From the NCBI RefSeq assembly GCF_918698115.1, contig NZ_CAKKLV010000002.1, forward strand, positions 186,001-250,000: DNA of 64,000 nucleotides, written 5' to 3'. The position numbers and the translations under genes were made by a program. The first letter of the stretch is position 1. Each line of letters starts with the position of its first letter. The DNA is from Peribacillus sp. Bi96. Its GTDB lineage: Bacteria > Bacillota > Bacilli > Bacillales > DSM-1321. This document shows, piece after piece, positions 45,149 to 53,030 of this stretch. Under the pieces are notes generated by a model, which searched no databases, was not told the origin of the DNA, and saw only the letters and a program-made list of their open reading frames with translations.

Positions 45149-45595
45149 TTGTCACGCCTAAAAGTGGAGGACTATCTAGAACAAGGGATTTATGGTCCTA
45201 AAGAAATCAAACCTGGTGAACGAAGGGAATTTCTGGGCACATTACGGGAGCGCGTCGTTATCGTCCTAAAAAAAAATCAAGTCTTTGAAAAGAATGTATA
45301 TCCGGAAATTGAGCAAATGATGAAGCGGCATCCCCGTTCAAATTTGTTTTTAAATGGTCAGATGGACTATCAATACCTTGGGAAATATATTAAATTGGCT
45401 ATGAGCCATAATATTCCTTACAAAATTGTCCTAAACAAAGACCATAATTCCGAATTGGGTCTAGTATTAGCAGAAAGTAATGCCATAAACAAAGAAAAAA
45501 TATATATAGAGAAGCAAAAACAAGTGTTTGAAGTTAAAAAAAAGAGGAGTGTCAAATCGTTTTTCAAACGATGGGTTAAAAAAATCTTGAACTAA
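45149..45595 (+). CDS. yueI: YueI family protein (DUF1694)
   Basis: The 148-residue protein has the YueI opening VEDYLEQGIYGPKEIKPGERREFLGTLRERV and a Lys/Arg-rich C-terminal tail. The family is conserved in bacilli and of unknown function. TTG 45149 follows AGCGGAGGTG. Its neighbour across the terminator is a YueF homologue; in B. subtilis these genes lie in one cluster, so the neighbourhood is conserved although the genes are convergent here. Confidence 0.85.
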   Translation: MSRLKVEDYLEQGIYGPKEIKPGERREFLGTLRERVVIVLKKNQVFEKNVYPEIEQMMKRHPRSNLFLNGQMDYQYLGKYIKLAMSHNIPYKIVLNKDHNSELGLVLAESNAINKEKIYIEKQKQVFEVKKKRSVKSFFKRWVKKILN

Positions 45596-45617
45596 CGCTA
45601 ATCAATGAGTAAATTAA

Positions 45618-45656
45618 GAAGGAGACCTATCCACTTAAAGGTAGGCCTCCTTTTAT
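45618..45656. terminator. terminator between convergent yueI and yueF
   Basis: AAGGAG-A-CCTA and TAGG-C-CTCCTT form a stem with one mismatch, followed by TTATT; the A-run on the other side is weak. Confidence 0.7.
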
Positions 45657-45686
45657 TGATTGCGGAACAAGGATCATATAGCCATA

Positions 45687-46754
45687 TTATGTAACCTTCT
45701 GTCTTAATCTATAAAACTTCCTAAAGTTACCGATTATCGTTTTTACTACAGAATAAGTAGGAATAGCTATTAAAATGCCAATGAAACCGTATATCGAACC
45801 TGCAGCAAGCAACAATAAGATAATGGTCAATGGGTGTATGTTAAGACGTTTTCCCATAATGTTCGGTGTAACCAAGTGACCCTCGACTTGTTGAACGACA
45901 GTAAGGACAATGAGTACTTTTACTGCCAACCCAATGTCTTGCTGAAGGGCAATGAAAAGGGCAGGGAGAATGCTTATTAACGGTCCTAGAAATGGAACGA
46001 CAGTAAAAATCATGGCTAAAAGGGCTAGTACTAGGGCATAATCGAGATCAATAATTAGGTAGCCCACATACATCAAAGTCCCAATTACGATGGATACGAT
46101 GAATTGACCGATAATATAAGTTGAAAGAGTTTTATCGACATCTTTTAAAATTTTGTTTCCCTCTGGTTCAACATCAGTCGGAATATACTTTAATAGAAAT
46201 GGTCTAAGTTTTTCTCCATCCTTCAAGAAATAAAATAAAATGAAGGGTGTAATGACCAAGACTGTTAATACACTAGTAATCGTGGAGAAAATAGTACTGA
46301 CATTCACCAAGAGTTTTTCAGAATAATCCTTCAAGTGTGTAGCGACATTATCCTTCAAATCTTCAGTATTAACCATTCCAAAATCATTTTTTTCAATCAT
46401 GACTTCAGACTCTTTAGAAAGTTCCTTGACTTTGCCCGGTAATTTTTCGGATAATTTTTGAAATTGATCAACAATTACAGGGCTTCCAAAATAGCTTCCT
46501 GTCCCAATCAAACCAAATATTATCAAAAAGACGGTGAAAATGCTTAATGTCCTAGGGATAAATTCAGTCAAAAAGTTAACGACTGGCCGTAAAATGTAAT
46601 ATAAAAGCCCAGCTGCTATAATTGGGAAGAACATAGCAGCAATGACTTTTTGTATCGGTAGCAGAACATAATCAATCTTACCAAGTAAAAAAATAATGAT
46701 AATGATCAAAATAATCGCGCATGCATATTTAAAAAATGGTTTATTGATCCACAA
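45687..46754 (-). CDS. yueF: AI-2E family transporter
   Basis: The 355-residue membrane protein has the AI-2E family layout: N-terminal segments, a long extracytoplasmic or amphipathic central part (about 95-150), then FILFYFLKDGEKLRPFLLKYIP and a C-terminal block with VPFLGPLISILPALFIAL and VEGHLVTPNIMGKRLNIHP. The last two motifs are the family signature. Members export AI-2 or act as sodium/proton antiporters; substrate unknown here. TTG 46754 follows GGGGGGAT. YueF is the closest B. subtilis counterpart by context. Confidence 0.88.
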   Translation of the reverse strand: MWINKPFFKYACAIILIIIIIFLLGKIDYVLLPIQKVIAAMFFPIIAAGLLYYILRPVVNFLTEFIPRTLSIFTVFLIIFGLIGTGSYFGSPVIVDQFQKLSEKLPGKVKELSKESEVMIEKNDFGMVNTEDLKDNVATHLKDYSEKLLVNVSTIFSTITSVLTVLVITPFILFYFLKDGEKLRPFLLKYIPTDVEPEGNKILKDVDKTLSTYIIGQFIVSIVIGTLMYVGYLIIDLDYALVLALLAMIFTVVPFLGPLISILPALFIALQQDIGLAVKVLIVLTVVQQVEGHLVTPNIMGKRLNIHPLTIILLLLAAGSIYGFIGILIAIPTYSVVKTIIGNFRKFYRLRQKVT

Positions 46755-47011
46755 GAAAATCCCCCCTCATTCCAGTCTTTAATTGATTCCCTGAATCGCC
46801 TACATGTTAAACTTTTTAACGGTTCAAGCTGATTTTTATTAGTAAAATAATGACCTATCTTTAAAAGGAGTGTACTTAATTCAATTAGGAATCAATGAAT
46901 GGGGTACTTAGCTGGCCGATAAGAATAGGCAAAAAAATGCTTTTATAAAAAAGATGAAATGCTACGAAATTCCCATTATCAGAATCGTAAGAAGATGAAT
47001 TCCATTGATAG

Positions 47012-47047
47012 AAAACAAGGGCTTCACGATCATGAAGCCCTTGTTTT
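47012..47047. terminator. strong bidirectional hairpin
   Basis: AAAACAAGGGCTTCA and TGAAGCCCTTGTTTT are perfectly complementary (15 bp, loop CGATCA), with T runs on both strands. It probably terminates the small minus-strand ORF at 47073. Confidence 0.8.
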
Positions 47048-47072
47048 TAAATATTATTCATTTTGCTATTTT

Positions 47073-47180
47073 CTAATGCTTACGTGCAAATGCTCCATAA
47101 TTAATACCGCCTGCAAGAATTGCATAACCTCCAACTGTATTGCCTGGAATACTAGGAATGAAAGATGGTGAAATATTCAC
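47073..47180 (-). CDS. 35-residue Gly-rich small protein
   Basis: A minus-strand ORF with GTG 47180 gives MNISPSFIPSIPG, then NTVGGYAILAGG and INYGAFARKH. The composition is coding-like, and a strong terminator follows. A TAG directly precedes the GTG, fixing the start. No good ribosome site is visible; GGAG lies about 25 bases upstream. No family is recognised. Confidence 0.4.
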   Translation of the reverse strand: MNISPSFIPSIPGNTVGGYAILAGGINYGAFARKH

Positions 47181-47589
47181 CTATTGCGTGGTATTACAGC
47201 TCACTTTGCTCCTTTTTCATAGGTTTTAAATAGATGTAAAAATGTATATAATGGAGATTGCTCACTAGCATGACAACCAAATTATTGTTAATAAGTGTTA
47301 AAAAAAGTTATGTTGAAATAATAAATTCGGGCTATATTGCATTTATAGAGGCGAAATAAATTAGCAAGCTCAAGGACAATATTTTTTTCTGCAATTATGG
47401 ATAAAATGATGGTCACAAACGTTTTCGTGGGAAAAAATGAAGTAATATTGCCATGGAATGGGGTTTGTTGCTTTATTAGTCCGATTAATTTGTCATAAAC
47501 ATAATTGAAAAGGCATCATCATAGTTAACTCCGGGTGTGGAAGTTTACTTGATAATGCCTTTATATTAGCTTATAAGACCTGGTTTACA
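47181..47589. other. intergenic region, no gene seen
   Basis: AT-rich sequence between the small ORF and the MFS transporter gene. No supported ORF and no clear hairpin were found. Confidence 0.5.
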
Positions 47590-48858
47590 TTAAGATATTT
47601 TACTTAATGTATTCTTTAATCCCTGCTTTTGGTCTTTTTGCATTTTTTTTATGTCTAAACGCAACCAGATGGAGATAATGAAAGCAATCGTGATTAATAC
47701 AGCGAATACATAGAAGACTGGAATGTAGCTGTTTGTGCTTTCTCTTATTGCCGTAACCAACATTGGTCCGCAAACTCCACCAAGAGACCATGTGGTTAAA
47801 AGGTAACCGTGGATGGCTCCAATTTCTTTTGTTCCAAATAAATCCCCTGCAAATGCAGGAAGATTTGAAAATCCTCCGCCATAACAACTAACGACTAACA
47901 AGATAAGTCCTTGGAACAATAGAGTGTTTGTAGTAGTTGGAAGTAGAAGGAACGCCCCGATTTGAATGATAAAGAAAATGACGAAAACATTTGGACGACC
48001 AATATAATCAGAGGCTGCGGCCCAGCCAAGTCTGCCTCCACCATTAAAAATTCCCATAATGCCGACTAATGTTGCTGCTCCGGCTACAGACAATCCAACT
48101 ACATCTTGGGCCATTGGAGAAGCGACAGAAATCATCATAATCCCTGCAGATGTATTGATCAGTTTCATTGACCATAGCATCCAGAAATGTTTAGTTTTAA
48201 CCGCTTCCTTTGCAGTTAACTGCCTTAGATCTTTCTTCAGTTCTTTCTTGCCTGACTCAATATCTTTCTTCATGCCTTCAGGCAGCCAGTTTGCCTTTGG
48301 AGGTGCAATATAGGAAGCACCTAAGAACATAAGAATGAAGTAGCCTGCACCTAAAATATAATATGTAGTATATATGCCAACGGATTCCATAAGGCTTGCA
48401 GCGACTGGGGCTGTTATAAGAGCTCCGGCACCGAAACCTAATACAGCCATTCCTGTTGCTAATCCCCTGCGATCGGGGAACCATTTGACTAGTGTGGATA
48501 CCGGTGAAATGTACCCGATCCCCATACCTAGCCCACTTAAAACACCATATGTTAATAGGTAAAGTGGCAGTGAATCGATCATTACAGCCAAACCAGAACC
48601 AGCTTGTCCTAAACCGAATAATACGGCTGCAACTAATGCTGATTTTCTGGGACCATTTTTTTCTACGAATTTCCCAAAGAAGGCTGCAGAAGTTCCTGCA
48701 AGCGCCATCATTATTGTAAAGGCTAAAGTGACTTCAGTTTCTGACCACCCCATAGTCTCAACTAAAGGCTTTTTGTATACGCTATATGCGTATGCTCCAC
48801 CAATGGAGAGGTGAATAGCAATAGCGGATAAAGCAATTAACCACCTGTTTTTTGTCAT
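47590..48858 (-). CDS. OFA-type MFS transporter (oxalate/formate antiporter family)
   Basis: The 422-residue protein has twelve membrane segments. Characteristic pieces are SIGGAYAYSVYKKPLVETMGWSE-like N-terminal sequence, GLGMGIGYISPVSTLVKWFPDRRGLATG (the loop between TM4 and TM5) and FNGGGRLGWAAASDYIGRPN between TM8 and TM9. It should exchange or import monocarboxylates such as oxalate, formate or pyruvate. ATG 48858 follows AAGGGGTAACAAC; the longer frame to 48930 runs through the operator-like repeats. Twin direct repeats upstream suggest a specific regulator. Confidence 0.88.
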   Translation of the reverse strand: MTKNRWLIALSAIAIHLSIGGAYAYSVYKKPLVETMGWSETEVTLAFTIMMALAGTSAAFFGKFVEKNGPRKSALVAAVLFGLGQAGSGLAVMIDSLPLYLLTYGVLSGLGMGIGYISPVSTLVKWFPDRRGLATGMAVLGFGAGALITAPVAASLMESVGIYTTYYILGAGYFILMFLGASYIAPPKANWLPEGMKKDIESGKKELKKDLRQLTAKEAVKTKHFWMLWSMKLINTSAGIMMISVASPMAQDVVGLSVAGAATLVGIMGIFNGGGRLGWAAASDYIGRPNVFVIFFIIQIGAFLLLPTTTNTLLFQGLILLVVSCYGGGFSNLPAFAGDLFGTKEIGAIHGYLLTTWSLGGVCGPMLVTAIRESTNSYIPVFYVFAVLITIAFIISIWLRLDIKKMQKDQKQGLKNTLSKIS

Positions 48859-48887
48859 GTTGTTACCCCTTTTCGTCAAAAATAAGA

Positions 48888-48939
48888 AAGTTGCATGCGT
48901 TTTATCTATAATATTGTAAGTTGCATGCATTTTATCTAT
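48888..48939 (-). promoter_or_regulatory. twin 22-bp direct repeats in the OFA transporter promoter
   Basis: Copies at 48888-48909 and 48918-48939 differ at one base; both contain TTGCATGC and TTTTATCTAT, spaced 30 bp apart (about three helical turns). One copy has the palindrome TTGCATGCAA. The sequence between them contains an AT-rich -10-like region (minus strand). They are likely binding sites for a dimeric regulator. Confidence 0.6.
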
Positions 48940-49348
48940 CTTGTGGAATAAGTATATAAGAATATTTTTTACTAGTAAACTACTAAATTAAATTTATCTG
49001 AAAAAATTGTCGCTATATTCCAGAATGTAATAAAAATTGAAACATTGCCAAAAATCAGTAGTGATCCATTTTTATGGATTGATGAAATTAGATGAAAAAG
49101 GTTTAAAAGGCAATGATATGACTTGTTAATCTGGTTTAATCTCAAAAGGTTCATGGTATATAAAGTCACTTATCTCATTATTTATAAATGGATTTCTATT
49201 ACACTGGCATTATTGCAGATGATTTGTTAAAATAAACGGAATATATGGGGTTGGTTAATCGAACAACCGGTATTGTTATTTTTTGTGTGGTTTTAGGAAT
49301 AATCAGTTCTTTTTTCAGGAATCATACGTAAGGAAATCAAAAAAAACA

Positions 49349-49374
49349 AATATTTTGAAAAAATTCCGAAAATT
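49349..49374 (+). promoter_or_regulatory. overlapping CodY-like boxes upstream of ilvE
   Basis: AAAATTCCGAAAATT (49360-49374) matches the CodY consensus AATTTTCWGAAAATT at 12 of 15, and AATATTTTGAAAAAA (49349-49363) overlaps it more weakly. Overlapping motifs are typical for CodY. Branched-chain aminotransferase genes are established CodY targets in B. subtilis, so the inference is reasonable. Confidence 0.45.
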
Positions 49375-49480
49375 TAGTCTTAAGGACTTGAACTATGATT
49401 CCTGATAGGAGTAAACTAATTATAGATAGATTTTATGGAAGTGAAATCTTGTAAATTTTATTCAACAAGGAGTTTTGGTA

Positions 49481-50569
49481 ATGAAGGAACATGACATGCA
49501 AATCACGCTTAGTACAGCAAAGAAAGAAAAACCACAGGCGGACCAGCTTGAGTTCGGTAAGCAGTTTACCGATCATATGTTTATTATGGATTACACACAA
49601 GGGCAAGGGTGGCATGATCCAAGAATTGTTCCTTATCAACCGCTCGCATTAGAGCCTTCCGCGATGATTTTTCACTATGGTCAATCTGTTTTTGAAGGAT
49701 TAAAAGCATATGCAACACCAGAAAGTGAAATTATTTTATTCCGTCCTGAAAAGAATTTTCAACGCTTAAATAGTTCAAATAGTCGATTATGCATCCCGGA
49801 TGTCGATGTCGATTTTGCGTTGAATGCTTTAAAAACTTTAATTAGCGTGGATAAAGAATGGATTCCTCAGGAAGAAGGGACATCTCTATATATCAGGCCT
49901 TTCATCATAGCTACTGAGCCTTATCTTGGAGTTTCCCCATCAGATAAATATCAATTCATCATCATCATGTCACCTGTAGGTTCTTATTATAAGGAAGGCA
50001 TTCACCCTGTTAAAATAGCAGTTGAATCAGCTTTCACACGTGCAGTGAATGGTGGTACAGGAGAGGCTAAAACAGGTGGCAATTATGCATCAAGCCTCAA
50101 AGCCCAGGAAGTATCCGAAAAGCTCGGTTACTCTCAAGTTCTTTGGTTAGATGGAGTGGAGAAAAAGTATATTGAAGAAGTTGGAAGCATGAATGTTTTC
50201 TTCAAAATTAATGGTGAAATTATCACTCCAGCGTTAAATGGCAGTATTCTTCCTGGTATTACTCGTGATTCCATTATAGAATTGCTGAAACATTGGAATC
50301 TTCCCGTGACAGAAAGACGCATTTCCATGGAAGAAGTCTATGAAGCCTATAAATCAGGTCACTTGGAAGAGGCTTTCGGAACGGGTACAGCAGCGGTAAT
50401 ATCGCCAATTGGTGAGTTTTTGTGGAATGGTGAAGAAATGAGCGTTCAAAGCGGGGAAACTGGCGAACTATCTAAAAAGCTTTATGATACACTGACAGGT
50501 GTCCAAACAGGCAAAATTGCTGATGAGTTAAACTGGACTACGAAAGTGGAAGAAAAAGTTACCCAATAA
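49481..50569 (+). CDS. ilvE: branched-chain amino acid aminotransferase
   Basis: The 362-residue fold type IV PLP enzyme has FHYGQSVFEGLKAYATPES (about 60-78), IRPFIIATEPYLGVSPSDKY, GGNYASSLKAQ (Schiff-base lysine of the K-x(n) motif in SLKAQ) and EEVGSMNVFF, plus FGTGTAAVISPIG near the end. It interconverts Leu, Ile and Val with their 2-keto acids in the cytosol. It corresponds to YwaA/YbgE of B. subtilis; which paralogue is not clear. ATG 49481 is 8 bases after AAGGAG; TTG 49475 is too close. Confidence 0.93.
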   Translation: MKEHDMQITLSTAKKEKPQADQLEFGKQFTDHMFIMDYTQGQGWHDPRIVPYQPLALEPSAMIFHYGQSVFEGLKAYATPESEIILFRPEKNFQRLNSSNSRLCIPDVDVDFALNALKTLISVDKEWIPQEEGTSLYIRPFIIATEPYLGVSPSDKYQFIIIMSPVGSYYKEGIHPVKIAVESAFTRAVNGGTGEAKTGGNYASSLKAQEVSEKLGYSQVLWLDGVEKKYIEEVGSMNVFFKINGEIITPALNGSILPGITRDSIIELLKHWNLPVTERRISMEEVYEAYKSGHLEEAFGTGTAAVISPIGEFLWNGEEMSVQSGETGELSKKLYDTLTGVQTGKIADELNWTTKVEEKVTQ

Positions 50570-50603
50570 TACGTAAATAAATACCTTCCTTTGAAGGTAT
50601 CAG

Positions 50604-50640
50604 AAAAGGTTTCGGAATTTCTCATTCCGAGGCCTTTTTG
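50604..50640 (+). terminator. terminator of ilvE
   Basis: AAAAGGTTTCGGAAT pairs with ATTCCGAGGCCTTTT (G-U pairs), loop TTCTC, then T residues. A smaller hairpin ATACCTTC/GAAGGTAT lies just before it at 50581-50600. Confidence 0.85.
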
Positions 50641-51152
50641 ATTTTTTATTGGATTTATGTGTGGCATCTTTTGTTACAGTCATCCTACTACAAAAACGGA
50701 GGCAGCATGGAATGAATAAGCAAACTGTTTTGTACGTTCTTCTTTGACGTAGTACCTCTGGATCGGTTTTACTTTATTTAATTTCTTTCACTACTCCCTT
50801 ATCGAATTTTCTGGAGAAATTCGCATTTTTTCGTGATCTTCACGACCTTGGTTGATCTCTTTTTAGAGATGTTTCTTTATCTGACTGTAGGCAAATGGAG
50901 TTTTATCTATAGGTAAAAACAAAGTTGAGTGGAGCGGTGTACGAGACTCCTGCGGGGAAAGTGCGTCCAACGGAGACCCCGCAGGCGCAAAGACCGCTCG
51001 CGGAAGCGAGTGCCTTACGTTCCTCGCAATGTTCAATTTTATACCTCCAAAAAACTGTAGGTAAACTCAATTATTATCGAGTTAGGCAGTGTCTTTACTT
51101 TATAAGTTTGTCTAGTCTGAAATCTTCATTGAATTTTTTTGTTTCTTCCCTC
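50641..51152. other. intergenic region with repeat copy D and possible gene remnant
   Basis: After CGGAGGCAGC, a very short ORF (MNKQTVLYVLL, ATG near 50712) ends at TGA. The sequence after it shows frame-shifting hydrophobic stretches, which could be a decayed membrane protein gene; this is speculative. A hairpin CGAATTT/AAATTCG followed by CATTTTTT lies at 50803-50831. Repeat copy D fills 50884-51082. Confidence 0.35.
50884..51082 (+). repeat. dispersed repeat family, copy D
   Basis: Landmarks in order: ACTGTAGGCAAATGGAGTTT, ATCTATAGG, AACAAAGTTGAGTGGAGCGG, GAGACTCCTGCGGGGAAAG, CGTCCAACGGAGACCCCG, CAGGCGCAAAGACCGC, AGCGAGTGCC, AACTGTAGGTAAACTC and AATTATTATCGAGTT. This is the best preserved plus-strand copy, and it closely mirrors copy A. 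Confidence 0.85.
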
Positions 51153-51839
51153 TTACATAATCATTTTTTGTCTTAAAGCAACAGCTACTGCTTCAGTCCG
51201 GTGTGTGACCCCTAATTTCCTGATTGCAGAAGAAATATGATCCCTGACGGTATATTCACTTACTCTCATTTTTGGTGCCATTTGCTTTATTCCCAAACCA
51301 TTAGCTAAGTATTGTAAGACTTCTACTTCCCGTTTACTTAGAAGGTAAGTGGAAGGAGCGAAATCGATTGTTGAACTTGCAGCAAGTTCCAAATAATAGG
51401 AAAGTTTCATTAAATCATTCTTGGTAACAGGCTCGTCAACATGTATAGGGTCAACTAGAACTAAGCCAATGACCATATCATTCACGATAATCGGGATGAT
51501 TGCCAGTGAAGAGAGGGCAAACCTTTTAACGTATTTCGCAGGGATGGAGGATTTCGTATGTTGGATTGTTAAGTATATGGGTTTGTTATTGATGACTGCC
51601 TGGTGGATGGGGTATATATCATGTATATTTTCTTTAACATTATGTAATGAAAAGATATCTTCACTTGTACAGGCACATATTCCTTCACTCATTCCTGTTA
51701 AGCATGAGTAACTGAATAAGGATGCTCGTTGAAATGAAAAAAAATCCACACATCCCCTTACTATCATTTGTGTTTTATTTGCCATATTTTTTTGGTGGGA
51801 AATCTTTTTGACATGATTCATCAGAGTTTCCTCAAGCAT
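51153..51839 (-). CDS. LuxR-type regulator with GAF-like sensor domain
   Basis: The 228-residue protein has an N-terminal GAF-like domain (about 20-155) with FFSFQRASLFSYSC and FALSSLAIIPIIVNDMVIGLVLVDP, and a C-terminal GerE/LuxR helix-turn-helix (about 165-225: LLSKREVEVLQYLANGLGIKQMA, VSEYTVRDHISSAIRKLGV). It is divergent from the R2-like oxidase gene, 140 bases away, and probably controls that promoter in response to a small molecule or redox signal. Ligand unknown. Its SD is AGGGAGGA, 10 bases before ATG 51839. Confidence 0.88.
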   Translation of the reverse strand: MLEETLMNHVKKISHQKNMANKTQMIVRGCVDFFSFQRASLFSYSCLTGMSEGICACTSEDIFSLHNVKENIHDIYPIHQAVINNKPIYLTIQHTKSSIPAKYVKRFALSSLAIIPIIVNDMVIGLVLVDPIHVDEPVTKNDLMKLSYYLELAASSTIDFAPSTYLLSKREVEVLQYLANGLGIKQMAPKMRVSEYTVRDHISSAIRKLGVTHRTEAVAVALRQKMIM

Positions 51840-51890
51840 TCGACTTTATTCCTCCCTACATTTTCAGTGCTAGGATAAATACTACTAATA

Positions 51891-51919
51891 TCTTACAATG
51901 AAATGGAAACTCTTACAAT
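51891..51919. promoter_or_regulatory. 20-bp-phased direct repeats between the LuxR-type gene and R2lox
   Basis: TCTTACAAT occurs at 51891-51899 and again at 51911-51919, exactly 20 bp apart, in the divergent promoter region. A further inverted repeat, AATTTAG / CTAAATT (51946-51952 and 51958-51964), stands immediately before the AAGGAGG of the oxidase gene. Both could be sites of regulation by the adjacent LuxR-type protein. Confidence 0.45.
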
Positions 51920-51979
51920 TTTTTTAAATTCCTTAGTGGTTCAGAAATTTAGCGTTCCTAAATTCAAGGAGGCAATAAA

Positions 51980-52867
51980 ATGAAAAGAAAGACTTTATCG
52001 ACTACCACCCGGAGTTTTAGAGAAGATACCCTTCCATTTAAACTTTATCAAAAGGCCAAGAAATTCGGTATATGGAATCCTCGTGATATTGATTTCAGCC
52101 AGGATAAAGAAGATTGGAACTCATTTACCGATATTGAAAGGGAAGTGTTATTACGGATCATTTCCCTTTTTCAGGGCGGAGAGGAAGCAGTGACTTTAGA
52201 TTTGCTGCCGCTCATTATGACGATTGCCAATGAAGGCAGGATCGAAGAAGAAATGTACTTAACGACATTCTTGTTCGAGGAAGCGAAGCATATGGAGTTC
52301 TTTCGTTATACTTTAGATCAAATTGGTGAAACAGGAGATCTGACGGTCTATCACTCAGACACTTATAAATCCATTTTTTATGAAATATTGCCTGAAGCAA
52401 TGGGGAAACTTTTATCTGATCAATCCCCTGAAGCTTTGGCGGAAGCAGCCACAGTTTATAATATGTTTACCGAGGGAGTTCTTGCGGAAACAGGATATTT
52501 TGGGTTTTATCAGACACTCGAAGCTAATGAAATGATGCCTGGCTTATTAAAAGGGGTAGGTCTTTTGAAGAAAGATGAGTCACGCCATATTGCTTATGGG
52601 ACATTCCTGCTGCAAAGAATTATAAGTGAACATCCACATATTTTTAAGCAAGTTGAGAAGAGAATGGCGGAACTTTCACCACTTGCCATCCAGTTAAATA
52701 CAGAGGGATATGATTTGTTAGGCAATCCATTTGGTCATGACAAACAGGCTGTGTTCAATTTCACGATGAAACAATTATCAGTAAGGATGGAGATTTTGGC
52801 AAGGGCAAAAGGAAAGGGGATTGAAGAAATCTATCGAAGTACCGAGAAGGAATATGGCGTCTTGTAA
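51980..52867 (+). CDS. R2-like ligand-binding oxidase (R2lox)
   Basis: The 295-residue ferritin-superfamily protein has the six metal ligands of R2lox: Glu 68 (GGEEAV), Glu 101 and His 104 (FEEAKH), Glu 165 (MFTEGV), Glu 200 and His 203 (DESRH). Val 71 and Tyr 160 correspond to the valine-tyrosine pair that forms the ether cross-link in the Geobacillus protein. The family assembles a Mn/Fe cofactor and binds a long-chain fatty acid; its physiological substrate is unknown. It lacks ribonucleotide reductase partners here. An Fe-ADH gene follows in the same direction, suggesting alcohol or aldehyde products. Confidence 0.92.
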   Translation: MKRKTLSTTTRSFREDTLPFKLYQKAKKFGIWNPRDIDFSQDKEDWNSFTDIEREVLLRIISLFQGGEEAVTLDLLPLIMTIANEGRIEEEMYLTTFLFEEAKHMEFFRYTLDQIGETGDLTVYHSDTYKSIFYEILPEAMGKLLSDQSPEALAEAATVYNMFTEGVLAETGYFGFYQTLEANEMMPGLLKGVGLLKKDESRHIAYGTFLLQRIISEHPHIFKQVEKRMAELSPLAIQLNTEGYDLLGNPFGHDKQAVFNFTMKQLSVRMEILARAKGKGIEEIYRSTEKEYGVL

Positions 52868-53030
52868 TGAATGGCTGAAGGGTACATTACAAGCCTACCG
52901 TGATGTTTCCAGTATTTAAACATCGATGGATGATCTGCTGAATGCTTCTAGTTTAAATCGAATATTGTACTTGAACGCACTAATTGTACAACCTTATCTG
53001 AAAAGTCTAATTTATCAGAGGTGAAAGAAG

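Larger units (their letters stand above)
48859..49480. other. divergent intergenic region between OFA transporter and ilvE
   Basis: It holds the twin direct repeats (48888-48939) and CodY-like boxes (49349-49374), both listed separately. A minus-strand open frame at 48972-49169 has no ribosome site and no recognisable product. No T-box leader was seen before ilvE. Confidence 0.5.

Noticed and set aside
48972-49169. Minus-strand 65-codon open frame between the OFA transporter and ilvE
   Set aside because: No ribosome site, no recognisable product, and it sits in a promoter region.
50925-51176. Plus-strand open frame across repeat copy D
   Set aside because: Same repeat, different reading frame from copy A; the open frame is not conserved between copies.
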